DNA of 64,000 bases from Rhodospirillales bacterium (GCA_016793925.1 JAEULH010000040.1:47269-111268); one strand, 5' to 3'. Shown: positions 38,393 to 48,682, counted from the stretch's first letter. The notes: generated by a model from the sequence alone, not told the origin. Made by a program: numbers and translations.

Positions 38393-40294
38393 ATGAGCAT
38401 TCATCCGGCGCTCGAACGCGTAACCATGCGGATCCGCGAGCGGAGCGCAGACAGTCGCACCGCCTACCTCGCCCGGTTGGATGCAGCGCCGGCAAAGGGC
38501 GTCGCGCGGAGCTGCGTCTCCTGCACCAATCTGGCGCACGGATTCGCCGCTTTCGGCGAGCGCGACAAGGCCGCGCTGCGCGGCGACGAGGCGGCGAACA
38601 TCGCCATCGTCTCGGCCTACAACGACATGCTTTCGGCGCATCAACCCTACGAGCGCTTCCCTGCGATCATCAAGCAGGCGGCGCGGGAGGCCGGCGGCGT
38701 CGCGCAGTTCGCCGGCGGCGTCCCCGCCATGTGCGACGGGATCACCCAGGGACAGACCGGCATGGAGCTGTCGCTGTTCAGCCGCGACGTGATTGCCATG
38801 GCGACGGCGGTCTCGCTTTCGCACAACCTGTTCGACGCGGCGCTTTGTCTCGGCATCTGCGACAAAATCGTCCCGGGCCTGCTCATCGGCGCGCTGAGCT
38901 TCGGCCACCTGCCGGTGATCTTCGTCCCCGGCGGGCCGATGCCGTCGGGGATGTCGAACAGCGAGAAGGTTCGCATACGCGAGCTATTTGCGCAGAACAA
39001 AATCGGCCATGACGAGCTTCTCGACGCCGAGGCCGCGTCCTATCACAGCCCGGGAACCTGCACCTTCTACGGCACGGCCAACAGCAACCAGATGATGATG
39101 GAGGTGATGGGGCTGCACCTGCCGGGCGCCGCCTTCATCAACCCGAACACGCCGCTGCGCGACGCGCTGACGGCGGCCGCGGCCAAAAGAGTGCTCGAGA
39201 TCACCGCCCTTGGCGAGGACTACAGGCCGATCGGCCGCGTCGTCGACGAGCGCGCCATCGCCAACGCCATCGTCGGCCTCCTCGCGACCGGGGGCTCGAC
39301 CAACCACACTTTGCATCTGGTCGCCATCGCTCGCGTTGCCGGCATCCGCATCACCTGGGACGATTTCGCCGAGCTGTCCGGCGAAACACCGACGCTGGCC
39401 AAGATCTATCCGAGCGGTAAGGCGGACGTGAACCAGTTCCACGCCGCCGGAGGCATGGGCTTCGTGATCCGCGAGTTGATCGCCGCCGGCTTGCTGCACG
39501 CCGACAAGCTGACCGTCATGGGCGACGGCCTCGACGCCTACGGCGAGGAGCCATACCTGGACGAGGCCGGCGCCTTGTCATGGCGTCAGGCGCCGGCGGA
39601 GAGCCGCGACGACACGATCCTGCGCCCCCACGCCCGTCCGTTCAGCCCCAACGGCGGCCTGCGGCTTCTGACCGGCAAGCTCGGCCGGGCCGTGATCAAG
39701 GTCTCCGCGGTCGCCCCGGAGCATCGTCGCGTCGAGGCGCCGGCGATCGTCTTCAACGACCAGGAGGAGGTTCTGGAGGCTTTCTACGCCGGCACCCTCC
39801 GCCGCGATTTCGTCGCCGTCGTCCGCTACCAGGGTCCGCGCGCCAACGGCATGCCGGAACTCCACAAGCTGACGCCGTCGCTGGGAGTGCTGCAGGACGA
39901 GGGCTTCAAGGTCGCGCTGGTGACGGACGGGCGCATGTCGGGGGCGTCGGGCAAGGTGCCCGCCGTCATCCATGTCACGCCGGAATGCATCTCCGGCGGA
40001 CCGCTGGCCAAGGTGCGCACCGGGGACGTCATCGTCATCGACGCGGAAGCGGGCGTTCTCGACATCAGGCTGAGCAAAGGAGACCTGGAGGAGAGGTCGC
40101 CGGAGCCCGTCGACATCGCCGCAAACCGGTTCGGCCTGGGGCGCGAGCTGTTCAACGGGTTTCGCGAACACGCGTCGGGCGCCGAGGCGGGGGCGATGTC
40201 GTTCATGCTGCCGGAGGAGGCGGGCCCGCGCCGGCCGGGGCACAAGGAGGGGCTGGGCGACCGGTTCGCCTTTGCCGGAGGCGAGCGGTCATGA
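38393..40294 (+). CDS. edd: 6-phosphogluconate dehydratase
   Basis: First Entner-Doudoroff enzyme, an Fe-S dehydratase converting 6-phosphogluconate to KDPG. 633 residues, full IlvD/Edd family length. Cluster cysteines lie in [17 protein letters not shown] and [26 protein letters not shown] is the conserved C-terminal block. Start ATG 38393 follows AAGGAG. The stop overlaps the eda ATG by ATGA, ensuring coupled expression. Confidence 0.96.
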   Translation: MSIHPALERVTMRIRERSADSRTAYLARLDAAPAKGVARSCVSCTNLAHGFAAFGERDKAALRGDEAANIAIVSAYNDMLSAHQPYERFPAIIKQAAREAGGVAQFAGGVPAMCDGITQGQTGMELSLFSRDVIAMATAVSLSHNLFDAALCLGICDKIVPGLLIGALSFGHLPVIFVPGGPMPSGMSNSEKVRIRELFAQNKIGHDELLDAEAASYHSPGTCTFYGTANSNQMMMEVMGLHLPGAAFINPNTPLRDALTAAAAKRVLEITALGEDYRPIGRVVDERAIANAIVGLLATGGSTNHTLHLVAIARVAGIRITWDDFAELSGETPTLAKIYPSGKADVNQFHAAGGMGFVIRELIAAGLLHADKLTVMGDGLDAYGEEPYLDEAGALSWRQAPAESRDDTILRPHARPFSPNGGLRLLTGKLGRAVIKVSAVAPEHRRVEAPAIVFNDQEEVLEAFYAGTLRRDFVAVVRYQGPRANGMPELHKLTPSLGVLQDEGFKVALVTDGRMSGASGKVPAVIHVTPECISGGPLAKVRTGDVIVIDAEAGVLDIRLSKGDLEERSPEPVDIAANRFGLGRELFNGFREHASGAEAGAMSFMLPEEAGPRRPGHKEGLGDRFAFAGGERS

Positions 40295-40932
40295 CCGACG
40301 CGATCGGAATCGTCGATATCCTGCACACCGGCCCGGTCGTTCCTGTCCTCGTCATCGAAGACGAGGGTGTGGCCGTGCCGTTGGCGCGCGCCCTGCTCGC
40401 GGGCGGCGTCCGGGTTCTCGAAGTCACGCTGCGCACCCCGTCGGCTTTGGGCGCGGTCCGGGCCATCGCCCGCGATGTCCCAGAGGCCATCGTCGGCGTC
40501 GGCACCATCTCCCGTGAGGGCGAATTCGCCGAGGCCGCCGAAGCCGGAGCCCGCTTCGCCGTCAGTCCCGGCATAACGGACCCGCTGGTCCGCGCCGCGG
40601 CGGCAAGCGGTCTGGCCTATCTCCCGGGCGTGATGACGCCGTCGGATGTGATTCGCGCGCGCGCGGCGGGCCTGCACGCGCTCAAGCTGTTCCCGGCAAA
40701 GCAGGCCGGCGGCATTGCGATGCTGCAGGCGATCGCCGGCCCGTTCCCGGACGTCATCTTCTGCCCGACGGGCGGCATCACCGCCGAGAGCGCCCCCGAC
40801 TATCTGGCGCTCGCCAATGTCGCCTGCGTCGGGGGGTCCTGGTTGGCGCCGAAAGCGGCCGTCGCCGCCGGCGACTGGTCGACCATTGCTGCGCTCGCCG
40901 GCGAGGCCGCGGCGCTGCGCCCGCGCCATTAG
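40291..40932 (+). CDS. eda: KDPG aldolase
   Basis: Cleaves 2-keto-3-deoxy-6-phosphogluconate to pyruvate and glyceraldehyde-3-phosphate. 213 residues, class I aldolase barrel. Base Glu44 in [11 protein letters not shown], Schiff-base Lys132 in ALKLFPAK, phosphate loop [14 protein letters not shown]. Completes the route gluconate to central metabolism encoded by this operon. Confidence 0.96.
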   Translation: MTDAIGIVDILHTGPVVPVLVIEDEGVAVPLARALLAGGVRVLEVTLRTPSALGAVRAIARDVPEAIVGVGTISREGEFAEAAEAGARFAVSPGITDPLVRAAAASGLAYLPGVMTPSDVIRARAAGLHALKLFPAKQAGGIAMLQAIAGPFPDVIFCPTGGITAESAPDYLALANVACVGGSWLAPKAAVAAGDWSTIAALAGEAAALRPRH

Positions 40933-41167
40933 GCCGCGCGCGCAACCCGGCCACGCTGTCGGCGGTCGCGGGGGTCGTTGAGCCGGAGGATTTCGGTGAT
41001 GCGATCGGCGGAACCCTTGGCGCGATAAGACAAAAGTCGGTCTTCAGACCGGCGGGCAACTGGCGTAGAAGGGAATAAAAAGTCGCAATATGCGCGCAGG
41101 GCGTTGTCCCGCTTCATGCCAGGGCATGGCGGGAGTGACGGGCAACCGGGGCGCGCGGCAGGGACGG
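40933..41167. other. Intergenic, eda to FIST gene
   Basis: 235 bp. A small dyad CGGTC-TTCA-GACCG lies near 41038-41051. A 62-codon open frame on the minus strand is not convincing. No clear promoter. Confidence 0.4.
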
Positions 41168-42325
41168 ATGCCCAGGCGCACGGAGCGCGGGATTCACATC
41201 GGCTACTCGTGCGAGCGCGACCCCGACCGGGCCGCGGCGGAGCTTCATTGCGCGCTGGCCCAGCCCGACGCGCACATTGCCGTCTTCTTCTGTTCCGCCA
41301 ACTACGACCTCGCCGTGCTGGGCCAGGCGCTGGCCAAGCTGTTCGGCGAGATCAGGCTGATCGGCTGCACGACGGCAGGGGAGATCGCGCCCGTCGGCTA
41401 TCTCGACGGCTGCGTCGTCGGGTTCTCGCTGGCCGGCCCGGATTTCGCCGTCGTCAGCGCGCCCATGCGCAACCTGCCGTCGTTCTCGATCGCGGAGGGG
41501 AAGGCCGTCGCCTCCGCCCTGCGCAAGCAGCTCGACCAGGCGGTCGACGCCGGACCCGCCGATAACAGCTTCGCCTTTCTGCTCATCGACGGGCTCGACA
41601 AGTGCGAGGACATCGTCGTCAGCGCAATCAACTCCGCGCTCGGCAAGATTCCGCTCTTCGGCGGGTCGTCCGGCGGCGCCATGACGTTCGGGTCGAGCTC
41701 GATCTACTACGACGGCGCCTTTCACAGTGACAGCGCCGTTCTGCTTCTGGTGCGCACGCGCCGCGCCTTCCGGCTGTTCACGGTGGACCATTTCGTTCCC
41801 TCGGAGACACGAATGGTGATCACCGAAGCCGATCCGCTGTCGCGTGTCGTCACCGAGATCAACGCCGAGCCGGCCGGGCGCGAATATGCGCGGCTGGTCG
41901 GGCTCGATGTCGACCGCCTGACGCCGATGATTTTTGCGACCCACCCGGTGATGGTGAAGGTTGGCGGTCGCTACTACGTGCGCTCGATCCAGAAGGTCAA
42001 CGACGACGGCAGCCTGACCTTCTTCTCCGCCATCGACAAGGGACTGGTCCTGACGGTGGCGCGGGGCACCGACATCGTCCGCAATCTCGCCGAGCGGCTA
42101 GCCGCCATCCGCGCCGAGATCGGCCCGCCGCAGCTCCTCATCGGCTGCGAGTGCATCCTGCGCAACCTCGAACTGGAGCAGAAGCAACTCAAGGGCGAGG
42201 CGGGGCGGCTGCTGGCGGCCCAGAATGCCGTCGGGTTCAACACCTTCGGCGAGCAGTTCCAGGCGATGCACGTCAACCAGACGTTCACGGGCGCGGCCAT
42301 CGGCCGCGGGAGGGCGGGCGATTGA
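41168..42325 (+). CDS. FIST N/C domain sensor protein (NosP-like)
   Basis: 385 residues. The FIST_N domain opens GIHIGYSCERDPDRAAAELH and has RLIGCTTAGEIAPVGYLDG; the FIST_C domain covers ~225-365 (FATHPVMVKVGGRYYVRSI, ECILRNLELEQ, GFNTFGEQFQAMHVNQTF). In Pseudomonas and others this protein is the heme-containing nitric-oxide sensor NosP, cotranscribed with the kinase NahK; here too the next gene is a NahK-like hybrid kinase whose TTG start overlaps this stop. NO sensing is inference. ATG 41168 fits the domain start; ATG 41126 and 41090 are possible. Confidence 0.85.
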   Translation: MPRRTERGIHIGYSCERDPDRAAAELHCALAQPDAHIAVFFCSANYDLAVLGQALAKLFGEIRLIGCTTAGEIAPVGYLDGCVVGFSLAGPDFAVVSAPMRNLPSFSIAEGKAVASALRKQLDQAVDAGPADNSFAFLLIDGLDKCEDIVVSAINSALGKIPLFGGSSGGAMTFGSSSIYYDGAFHSDSAVLLLVRTRRAFRLFTVDHFVPSETRMVITEADPLSRVVTEINAEPAGREYARLVGLDVDRLTPMIFATHPVMVKVGGRYYVRSIQKVNDDGSLTFFSAIDKGLVLTVARGTDIVRNLAERLAAIRAEIGPPQLLIGCECILRNLELEQKQLKGEAGRLLAAQNAVGFNTFGEQFQAMHVNQTFTGAAIGRGRAGD

Positions 42326-44595
42326 GCGAAGCCATGGCCATAGACCTTGCCGCCGGCGCCGGCGACCCCGATGCGCGGGCCCGCAAGCTCAACAAAATCA
42401 TCAAGGTTCTGATGGATCAGGTCGAGCGCGGCATCGATGTCCAGGGTAACGCCTATTCCCTGTTCCAGACCGCGATCGTCCTCGAAGACCGCGTGCGCGA
42501 GCGCACCCGCAACCTGGAAATCGCCCTGCGCGAGCTTGGCGAGACCAACAGCGAGCTGAGCCTGGCGAAGGAGCAGACCGAAGCGGTCCAGACCCGGCTG
42601 ATGGAGGCGATTGAGAGCATTTCCGAAGGCTTTCTCCACTGCGACGGCAACGACCGGTTCGTGCTTTGCAACCAGAAGTTCCTCGAATTCTGGCCGGGGA
42701 TCGACGCCGTGGCGCGGCCGGGAGCGCCCTTCTCGGCGATCTCGCGGTGGACGGTGGAGACGGGTCTGGTCGCGGACCTCGATCTCGAACCGGAGACCTG
42801 GCTGCAACGGCGCCTGCACTGGCACAGGCGCCCCAGCGAGCCCATCGTCGTTCATCTGCGCAGCGGCCGGTGGCTGCAGATCCGCGAGCGGTTTACACGC
42901 GACGGCGGCATTGTCGGCATTTACACCGACATCAGCGAGGTCAAGGTCTCCGAGGAACGCCGGCGCGAACGCGAGCTCGCGGAGAAATCGGTGCTGCTCC
43001 AGTCGACCCTGGACAATCTGATGCAGGGCGTCTCGGTGTTCGATCGCGACCTTCGCCTGGTCGCATGGAACGACCAGTTCATCGACCTCCTCGAGTTGCC
43101 GGACTGGCTGGTGGAGCAGGGCGCGGCGCTGACCGACTACCTGCGCTTTCGCGCCGAACGGGGCGACTACGGCAGCAATGGCCTGGCCGCCGCTGCGGCG
43201 CGTCTGGAAGCGGCACGACAACGCCGACCGCTGCAGAACGACCAGGTGCTGCCCAGCGGCCGGGTGCTCGAGGTCCGGCGCGATCCGATGCCCGACGGCG
43301 GCTTCGTCACGACCTACACCGACATCACCGAACGCAAGGAATCGGCCGAGGCGCTGCGCGAGGCCAAGGAAGGCCTGGAACGGCGCGTCGCCGAGCGCAC
43401 GGCGGAGCTCACCGCGCTGAACGGCAAGCTACGCCAGGAAATCTTCGAGCGCGCGAAGATCGAAGAGGCGCTGCGGGTGGCCAAGGGCGAAGCCGAAGTG
43501 GCCAACCTCAGCAAGACCAAGTTCCTCGCCGCCGCGAGTCATGACCTTCTTCAGCCGCTGAACGCGGCCCGGCTGTTTGTCGCCGCCCTGCTCGAACGAC
43601 CGCTTGGGGAGAAGGAAAGCGAATTCGCCGGCCGGATCGACGGTGCGCTGAAAAGCGTCGAGGCGCTGCTGGCGACCCTTCTCGACATTTCCAAGTTCGA
43701 CGCCGGAGCGGTCACCGTCGACCGCGTCGCCTTCGACATTGCCGACATGCTCTCCAGCCTGGAGCAGGAGTATGCACCGGTCGCGCGCGAAGCCGGGCTT
43801 GAGTTCCGCGTCATCTCCTGCTCCGCCGTCATCCTCAGCGATTCGGCGCTGCTGGCGCGGATCGTGCGCAATTTCGTCAGCAACGCCATCCGCTACACGC
43901 CGTCGGGGCGGGTGCTGCTCGGCTGTCGTCGTTGCGGGCGGATGCTGCGGATCGAGATCTGGGATACCGGGCTCGGGATACCCGAGGCCAGCATCGGCGA
44001 GATCTTTCACGAGTTCCGGCAGCTCGGCAATCGCCATGGGCGCGAGAAGGGCGTCGGCCTGGGCCTCGCCATCGTGCAGCGCATCGCGAGAACCCTGGGC
44101 CACCCGATCGCCGTGCGCTCGTCGGTCAACCGCGGCTCGGTCTTCGCCGTCGAGGTTCCGCTCGGCTCCGGCACGGCGACGCCCAAGCGGCGCGGACCTT
44201 CGGCCACAGCGGTGACCAGCAGCCTCGCCGGCATCCTCATCGCCGTGATCGAGAACGACGACGTGGTCAGCGAGGGCATGCGGGTGCTCCTCGAAGGCTG
44301 GGGCTGCGACGTCATCACCGCGGCCGACGGCGACGGGGCGCTTGCCCAGGCCAATCGATTGCGCCGCCTCCCCGACCTGCTGGTCGCCGACTATCATCTG
44401 GAGAGGGGCGACACCGGCGTCGATGCCATCGACAGGTTGCGCGCCGTCGCCGGCGCCATGGTGCCCGGCATTGTCATCACCGCCGACCGCAGCTCCGAAG
44501 TCCTGCGCCAGGTGCGCAGCCGCGGCTTCTACCTTCTCAACAAGCCGATCCGCCCGGCCAAGCTGCGCGCGCTGATGTCGCACATTCTCACCTGA
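42322..44595 (+). CDS. PAS-containing hybrid histidine kinase (NahK/ErcS'-like)
   Basis: 757 residues. A helical N-terminus (KLNKIIKVLMDQVERGIDVQ), two PAS-type domains (~95-205, ~235-350), coiled coil, HisKA with His407 in AAASHDLLQPLNAARL, HATPase (NFVSNAIRYTP, IWDTGLGIP, GVGLGLAIVQRIA), and a receiver with Asp690 in LLVADYHLERG and Lys in LLNKPIRP. No membrane segment, so cytoplasmic, taking signals from the FIST protein. A TTG start at 42322 is chosen because AGGG sits at ideal distance (42311-42314) and it overlaps the FIST stop; ATG 42334 is the alternative. Relatives regulate PQQ-alcohol oxidation and biofilm, which fits the pqq genes next door. Confidence 0.88.
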   Translation: MSEAMAIDLAAGAGDPDARARKLNKIIKVLMDQVERGIDVQGNAYSLFQTAIVLEDRVRERTRNLEIALRELGETNSELSLAKEQTEAVQTRLMEAIESISEGFLHCDGNDRFVLCNQKFLEFWPGIDAVARPGAPFSAISRWTVETGLVADLDLEPETWLQRRLHWHRRPSEPIVVHLRSGRWLQIRERFTRDGGIVGIYTDISEVKVSEERRRERELAEKSVLLQSTLDNLMQGVSVFDRDLRLVAWNDQFIDLLELPDWLVEQGAALTDYLRFRAERGDYGSNGLAAAAARLEAARQRRPLQNDQVLPSGRVLEVRRDPMPDGGFVTTYTDITERKESAEALREAKEGLERRVAERTAELTALNGKLRQEIFERAKIEEALRVAKGEAEVANLSKTKFLAAASHDLLQPLNAARLFVAALLERPLGEKESEFAGRIDGALKSVEALLATLLDISKFDAGAVTVDRVAFDIADMLSSLEQEYAPVAREAGLEFRVISCSAVILSDSALLARIVRNFVSNAIRYTPSGRVLLGCRRCGRMLRIEIWDTGLGIPEASIGEIFHEFRQLGNRHGREKGVGLGLAIVQRIARTLGHPIAVRSSVNRGSVFAVEVPLGSGTATPKRRGPSATAVTSSLAGILIAVIENDDVVSEGMRVLLEGWGCDVITAADGDGALAQANRLRRLPDLLVADYHLERGDTGVDAIDRLRAVAGAMVPGIVITADRSSEVLRQVRSRGFYLLNKPIRPAKLRALMSHILT

Positions 44596-44610
44596 CCCGG
44601 CCCGCCTGAA

Positions 44611-44631
44611 CCCGGCTCACATGAGCCCGGG
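44611..44631. terminator. Bidirectional terminator between convergent kinase and regulator genes
   Basis: CCC-GGCTC, loop ACAT, GAGCC-(C)-GGG: eight base pairs with a one-base bulge, sitting in the 39-bp gap between two convergent stops. No T-run. Confidence 0.5.
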
Positions 44632-44634
44632 AAG

Positions 44635-45285
44635 TCACCCGCGCCCGAAGCTGAGATCGCGCGCCGCCAGCACCGCCTGCGTCCGGCTGTGCACCTTCAG
44701 CTTGCGCAGGATGGCGGTGATGTGCGCCTTGACCGTCGATTCCTTGATGCCGAGTTCGTAGGCGATGATCTTGTTCGACTTGCCCTTGGCCAACAGGTCG
44801 AGAACGCGAAGCTCGCCATGGGTCAGGGCCGCCAGCCGTTCCTCGCTTTCGGTGCGCAACGGCGCAGCGCGCCCGCCGGCGCAGGGCGCGAATGGGAAGG
44901 GGACGTAGACATCGCCCGCGAGCACCCGGGTCATGCCGACGCCGATCTCGTCCCTGGAGAACGACTTGGGAATGAACCCGGACGCACCGCAGGTGATCGC
45001 GGCGCGCACGACATCCTCGGAGCTGGTCGCCGAGACCACGATGATCGGCACCCACGGCGCCACGTTGCGCAGGCTGACGAGGCCGGAAAAGCCGCTGGAC
45101 CCCGGCATTTGCAGATCCAGCAGAACGAGATCGATATCGTTGGCGTCGCTGCCGTCGATAAAGCGGCTGGCCTCTTCCAGCGTTCCGGCTTCGATGATTT
45201 CGTATTCCTGGAACAGACTCTCGATGACCTGGCGCAGCGCGGCGCGGAACAGCGGATGGTCGTCGGCAATCAGAACCCTGAACAT
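44635..45285 (-). CDS. LuxR/NarL-type response regulator (ErbR/AgmR-like)
   Basis: 216 residues. Receiver with Asp8/Asp9, phosphorylated Asp57 (DLVLLDLQMPG), Ser/Thr in VVSATSS and Lys in GFIPKSF. C-terminal LuxR HTH (LTHGELRVLDLLAKGKSNKI, KESTVKAHITAILRKL). Its start overlaps the end of pqqE by 16 bp, so it is the last gene of the pqq operon. In pseudomonads the related ErbR/AgmR controls pqq and quinoprotein alcohol dehydrogenase genes; a similar role is likely here, with the adjacent hybrid kinase as candidate partner. Confidence 0.9.
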   Translation of the reverse strand: MFRVLIADDHPLFRAALRQVIESLFQEYEIIEAGTLEEASRFIDGSDANDIDLVLLDLQMPGSSGFSGLVSLRNVAPWVPIIVVSATSSEDVVRAAITCGASGFIPKSFSRDEIGVGMTRVLAGDVYVPFPFAPCAGGRAAPLRTESEERLAALTHGELRVLDLLAKGKSNKIIAYELGIKESTVKAHITAILRKLKVHSRTQAVLAARDLSFGRG

Positions 45286-46445
45286 GTCTCTTCGGCCTTC
45301 CTGCTGGTCGCCGCCGCCGGCGGCCTCGGCCTTCTCCTGCGGCTGCCCCGGTAGGTTACGTCACCCGCCGCGGCGGCAGGAGGCGCGCTCGCCTCGCGGG
45401 TTGCGAGCTCGACCATGGCACGGTGGTGCGGCGACTTGTGGCACGCCGGATCCGTGGCCGCGGCGTCGCCGGTCAGCGCCAGCGCCTGACAGCGGCAGCC
45501 GCCCCAGTCGAGCTCGCGCCGGTCGCAGCTCCGGCACGGCTCGGCCATCCACGCCGTGCCGCGGAAGGCGTTGAACGCCGGCGCGTGCTCCCAGGTCTCG
45601 GCGATGGAGGCGTCGCGGACGTTGGTAAAATGAAGATCCGGGATTGTGGTTGCGGCATGACAGGGCAGGGCCCGCCCGGCCGGATCGACGACCATGAAGC
45701 GCCGGCCCCAGCCGCCCATGCAGGACTTCGGCAGCCGCGCATAATAGTCGGGGATCACGTAGTCGATCACGAGCGCGCCCTTGTGCTGTGCCCGGGCCGC
45801 CTCGACCCGCGCGCTCACCGCGCGGAGCTGGTCGATCGTCGGCATCAGCCAGGCGCGGTTGATCAGCCCCCAACCATAGTACTGGACATGGGCGACCTCC
45901 AGGCGACGCGCGCCAAGCGCCAAAGCCAGGGAGACGAAGGCGTCGATCCTCTCCGCGTTGCCGCGGTGGATGACGGCGTTGAGGGTCATGGCGAGGCCCG
46001 CTGCGGCGATGGCGTCGGCGGCGCGGCGCTTGTGCGCCAGGGCCCCCTGGAAGCCGCCGATCCGGTCGACGCCGGTGGCTTCGGTGTCCTGCACGCTGAG
46101 CTGCACATGCTCCAGCCCGGCGTCGGCGAGACGACAGCCAAGCGCTGCATCGAGGCCGATGCCGGACGTGATCAGGTTGGTGTAGAGCCCCTCGCGCGCG
46201 GCGTGGGCGATCAGGCGCGGCAGGTCCTGGCGGGCGAGGGGCTCGCCGCCGGAGAAATGCACCTGGAGGATGCCCAGCTCCGCCGCCTCGCTCAGTACCC
46301 GCAGCCAGTCCGCCTCTTCAAGCTCGCCGCTCGCCGCGACCAGTTCCAGCGGGTTGGAGCAGTAGACGCAGCGCATCGGGCAACGGTGGGTGACTTCGGC
46401 GAGCAGGGCCAGCGGCGGGGGCGGCGACGAAGATGGCGCGATCAT
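45270..46445 (-). CDS. pqqE: PqqA peptide cyclase, radical SAM
   Basis: Forms the Glu-Tyr carbon-carbon cross-link in PqqA, the first committed step of PQQ synthesis. 391 residues. Radical-SAM cysteines 22, 26 and 29 in HRCPMRCVYCSNP; SGGEPLARQDL follows. The C-terminal SPASM-type cluster cysteines are present (SCMGGWG, PCHA, PCRSCDRR, GGCRCQ, ACHKSPHH). The C-terminus beyond ~365 is an Arg/Ala-rich extension overlapping the regulator gene. ATGA overlap with pqqD. Confidence 0.96.
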   Translation of the reverse strand: MIAPSSSPPPPLALLAEVTHRCPMRCVYCSNPLELVAASGELEEADWLRVLSEAAELGILQVHFSGGEPLARQDLPRLIAHAAREGLYTNLITSGIGLDAALGCRLADAGLEHVQLSVQDTEATGVDRIGGFQGALAHKRRAADAIAAAGLAMTLNAVIHRGNAERIDAFVSLALALGARRLEVAHVQYYGWGLINRAWLMPTIDQLRAVSARVEAARAQHKGALVIDYVIPDYYARLPKSCMGGWGRRFMVVDPAGRALPCHAATTIPDLHFTNVRDASIAETWEHAPAFNAFRGTAWMAEPCRSCDRRELDWGGCRCQALALTGDAAATDPACHKSPHHRAMVELATREASAPPAAAAGDVTYRGSRRRRPRPPAAATSRKAEETCSGF

Positions 46446-46747
46446 GAGACCAGCACTCCGCGCTCGCGGAGCTCCCCGATCAGCGCCACGACATCACCCG
46501 CGATTTCGCCGTGTGCGGCGTCATAGTCGGCCGCGAGGGCGTCGACGATGGCCGCCACGCTCGTGGTTCCGTCGCACCGACGCAGGATCTCGGCTGCAAT
46601 CTCGTCGGGAACGAAGAGCCGCTCGGGCCCGAGTACGACCCAGCGCGATCGCGCCTTGTCGAAGGAGAGCCGCATATGCGGCGCGAAGCGCGGCACGTCC
46701 GCCAGTACCGCGGCGCCGGGGCCGGCGGACGTTTGCGCAGCGGTCAC
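46442..46747 (-). CDS. pqqD: PqqD peptide chaperone
   Basis: 101 residues. Binds PqqA and presents it to PqqE. Family block PRFAPHMRLSFDKARSRWVV, LFVPDEIAAEILRRCDG. GTG start overlaps the pqqC stop (GTGA), shorter than the open frame upstream and matching the family's ~90-100 residues. Stop overlaps the pqqE start. Confidence 0.94.
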   Translation of the reverse strand: MTAAQTSAGPGAAVLADVPRFAPHMRLSFDKARSRWVVLGPERLFVPDEIAAEILRRCDGTTSVAAIVDALAADYDAAHGEIAGDVVALIGELRERGVLVS

Positions 46748-47481
46748 GACCGCGCCTCCGCAACGAAGGCGCCGGGTGGCGGCGAGGCGGGCTCGACGTA
46801 GGCATGGTGGAGGGCATCGAGTTGAGCCCAGAGCACGTCGCACTTGAAGCGGACGGCATCGAGCACGGCCTGCTGCTGTTCCGGCGTTCGCGCTTCGCGC
46901 TTGACATAGGCGAGGGCGAAACCGACGTCTCGCGGCGCTTCTTCAAGCCGGCGGCGGAAGTACTGCATGACGCCGTCGTCGATGAAGTCGTAGTTGGCGA
47001 GCATGCCGGCGATGCGTTCCTTGTGGATTGCCGGCGCGAACAGCTCGGTCAGCGAGGAGGCGATCCCCTCGAGCGTGCTGCGCTCGCCGACAAAGCGGAC
47101 ATAGGCTTCGACGGCGAAGCGGGTCGCCGGCAGGACCAGCCGCAGCGAGGTCACGTCGTCGCGGTCGAGGCCGAGGCCGTCGGTGAGAATCAGCCAGCGC
47201 TCGAGGCCGCCGGGGTTGCCGTCGCCGCCGTCGTGCTCGATCACCCGATGCAGCCACTCCCGGCGCATGGCCCGGTCGGTCATCCGGCTCATCAGGGTCA
47301 GATCCTTGCGCGGGATAGCCGCCTGATAGCAGTAACGGTTCAGCGCCCAGGCCTGGACCTGGCCCCTGCTCAGCCGGCCGCCGTGGAGGAGCGCGTGGAA
47401 CGGGTGAAGGCTGTGGTAGCGTTCGGCGCCGATGCGGCGCAGGCGCGTTTCAAGCTCATCGCCGTCGAGGAGCGGTTTCAC
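46744..47481 (-). CDS. pqqC: Pyrroloquinoline-quinone synthase
   Basis: Cofactor-free oxidase doing the last ring closure and eight-electron oxidation of PQQ synthesis. 245 residues. Family blocks: YHSLHPFHALLHGGRLSRGQ, NRYCYQAAIPRKDLTLMSR, RVIEHDGGDGNPGG, RFAVEAYVRFV. GTG start overlaps the pqqB stop. Confidence 0.96.
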   Translation of the reverse strand: MKPLLDGDELETRLRRIGAERYHSLHPFHALLHGGRLSRGQVQAWALNRYCYQAAIPRKDLTLMSRMTDRAMRREWLHRVIEHDGGDGNPGGLERWLILTDGLGLDRDDVTSLRLVLPATRFAVEAYVRFVGERSTLEGIASSLTELFAPAIHKERIAGMLANYDFIDDGVMQYFRRRLEEAPRDVGFALAYVKREARTPEQQQAVLDAVRFKCDVLWAQLDALHHAYVEPASPPPGAFVAEARS

Positions 47482-48404
47482 AGCTCGATCTCCATGCCGT
47501 CCGTGGCCACCTGCCAGCCATGCGCCTCGAGCGCGGCCCGCTCGGTCGAGTCCGCGAGCAGGGCCGGGTTCGTGTTGTTCAGATGGACGTAGATCTTGCG
47601 TCGGACATTCAGGCTGGCGAAGGCTGCGAGCGAGCCGCCGGCGTCGCTCATGCACATGTGTCCCATCCGCCCGGCGGTCTTGGCCCCGGCGCCGCTTGCC
47701 GGCATCTCGTCGTCGCGCCACGTCGTGCCGTCGAAAAGGACGAGTTCGGCGTCGCGCAGCCGCTCGGCGAGGGCCGGCGGCATCGCTGCGCATCCGGGCA
47801 GGTAGAAAAAGGACCGACCCGTCTCCGGCTCGCTGAGTTTGAGGCCGACGGTGTCCTCGGCAACCGAGCCGAACGCCATGGCGGCCGGGTCTTCGAGGTA
47901 GAGCGCGACCTTTCCCGGGACTGCAAAGGCTTCGATCGTCAGCCCGCCGGCGGCGCCCGTCGGACCCTGCAGCGCGATCGGATCGTCAAGGCTGAGCGAC
48001 CGGCGCTGGACGAGGTCGGCGCGGAGCACCGCAAAGATGGGGTTGTCGGCCAGCGCGGCGAGAACGCGACCGGTTGCGTAAAGGATGAACGGCTGACTTT
48101 CGCGCAGGCTGAGCAGCCCGGCGACGTGATCGACATCGGCATTGGTGAGGATGACGCCGGCGATCGGGCTGTCGCGAACCGCGCGCCGCGGCTGCATGTC
48201 CGGCGTCTGCTCGACCTGCCAGCGGATGTCCGGCGAGCAATTCAACAGAAACCATTGCCTGCCGTCGGTGCTGACGGCAGCGGAGGATTGCGTTCGCGGC
48301 AGGGCCGCCGGGTCGCCGGCACGGGCGCGGGCGCAGTTGGGGCAGAGGCAGTTCCACTGCGGAAACCCGCCGCCGGCGGCAGATCCGAGAATGATGATTC
48401 GCAT
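47478..48404 (-). CDS. pqqB: PqqB, metallo-beta-lactamase-fold hydroxylase
   Basis: 308 residues. Opens with the family signature IILGSAAGGGFPQWNC and a CLCPNC zinc knuckle; the modified MBL motif reads NADVDHVAGLLSL. Thought to hydroxylate the cross-linked tyrosine intermediate. pqqA lies 54 bp upstream. Confidence 0.96.
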   Translation of the reverse strand: MRIIILGSAAGGGFPQWNCLCPNCARARAGDPAALPRTQSSAAVSTDGRQWFLLNCSPDIRWQVEQTPDMQPRRAVRDSPIAGVILTNADVDHVAGLLSLRESQPFILYATGRVLAALADNPIFAVLRADLVQRRSLSLDDPIALQGPTGAAGGLTIEAFAVPGKVALYLEDPAAMAFGSVAEDTVGLKLSEPETGRSFFYLPGCAAMPPALAERLRDAELVLFDGTTWRDDEMPASGAGAKTAGRMGHMCMSDAGGSLAAFASLNVRRKIYVHLNNTNPALLADSTERAALEAHGWQVATDGMEIEL

Positions 48405-48458
48405 GGCGCACAGGCGCCGGCCGGCTCGAAGGGAGCCGACCGACGCCGTTCTCCGGCC

Positions 48459-48539
48459 TCAGATCTCGGCGCACGCGTAACAGTTGATCTCCATCCCGAC
48501 AGCGATCTCGACCACCGTGGGGCGGCTCCATTTGCGCAT
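48459..48539 (-). CDS. pqqA: PQQ precursor peptide PqqA
   Basis: 26 residues, beginning MRKWSRPTVVEIAVGMEI. The substrate residues Glu17 and Tyr21 sit in the invariant E-x3-Y (EINCY). AAGGAGG lies just upstream. An additional Cys pair (CYAC) surrounds the Tyr, as in other PqqA peptides. First gene of pqqABCDE. Confidence 0.96.
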   Translation of the reverse strand: MRKWSRPTVVEIAVGMEINCYACAEI

Positions 48540-48682
48540 TGCGTCATCCTCCTTCGTGGCCTGGACGGGCGGCAACGGCCTGTCGCCGCCCGTCGCCCAT
48601 CTTGGTGAGGACGCGCAGGCGACGGCAATTGGAAAAAAGTCGCATCGCCAAAGTCGTATCGGCGGCAACGGCGCGTCGACGG

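Noticed and set aside
40929..41117. 62-codon minus-strand frame after eda
   Set aside because: Overlaps the eda stop, no ribosome site, no recognisable family; cannot be supported.
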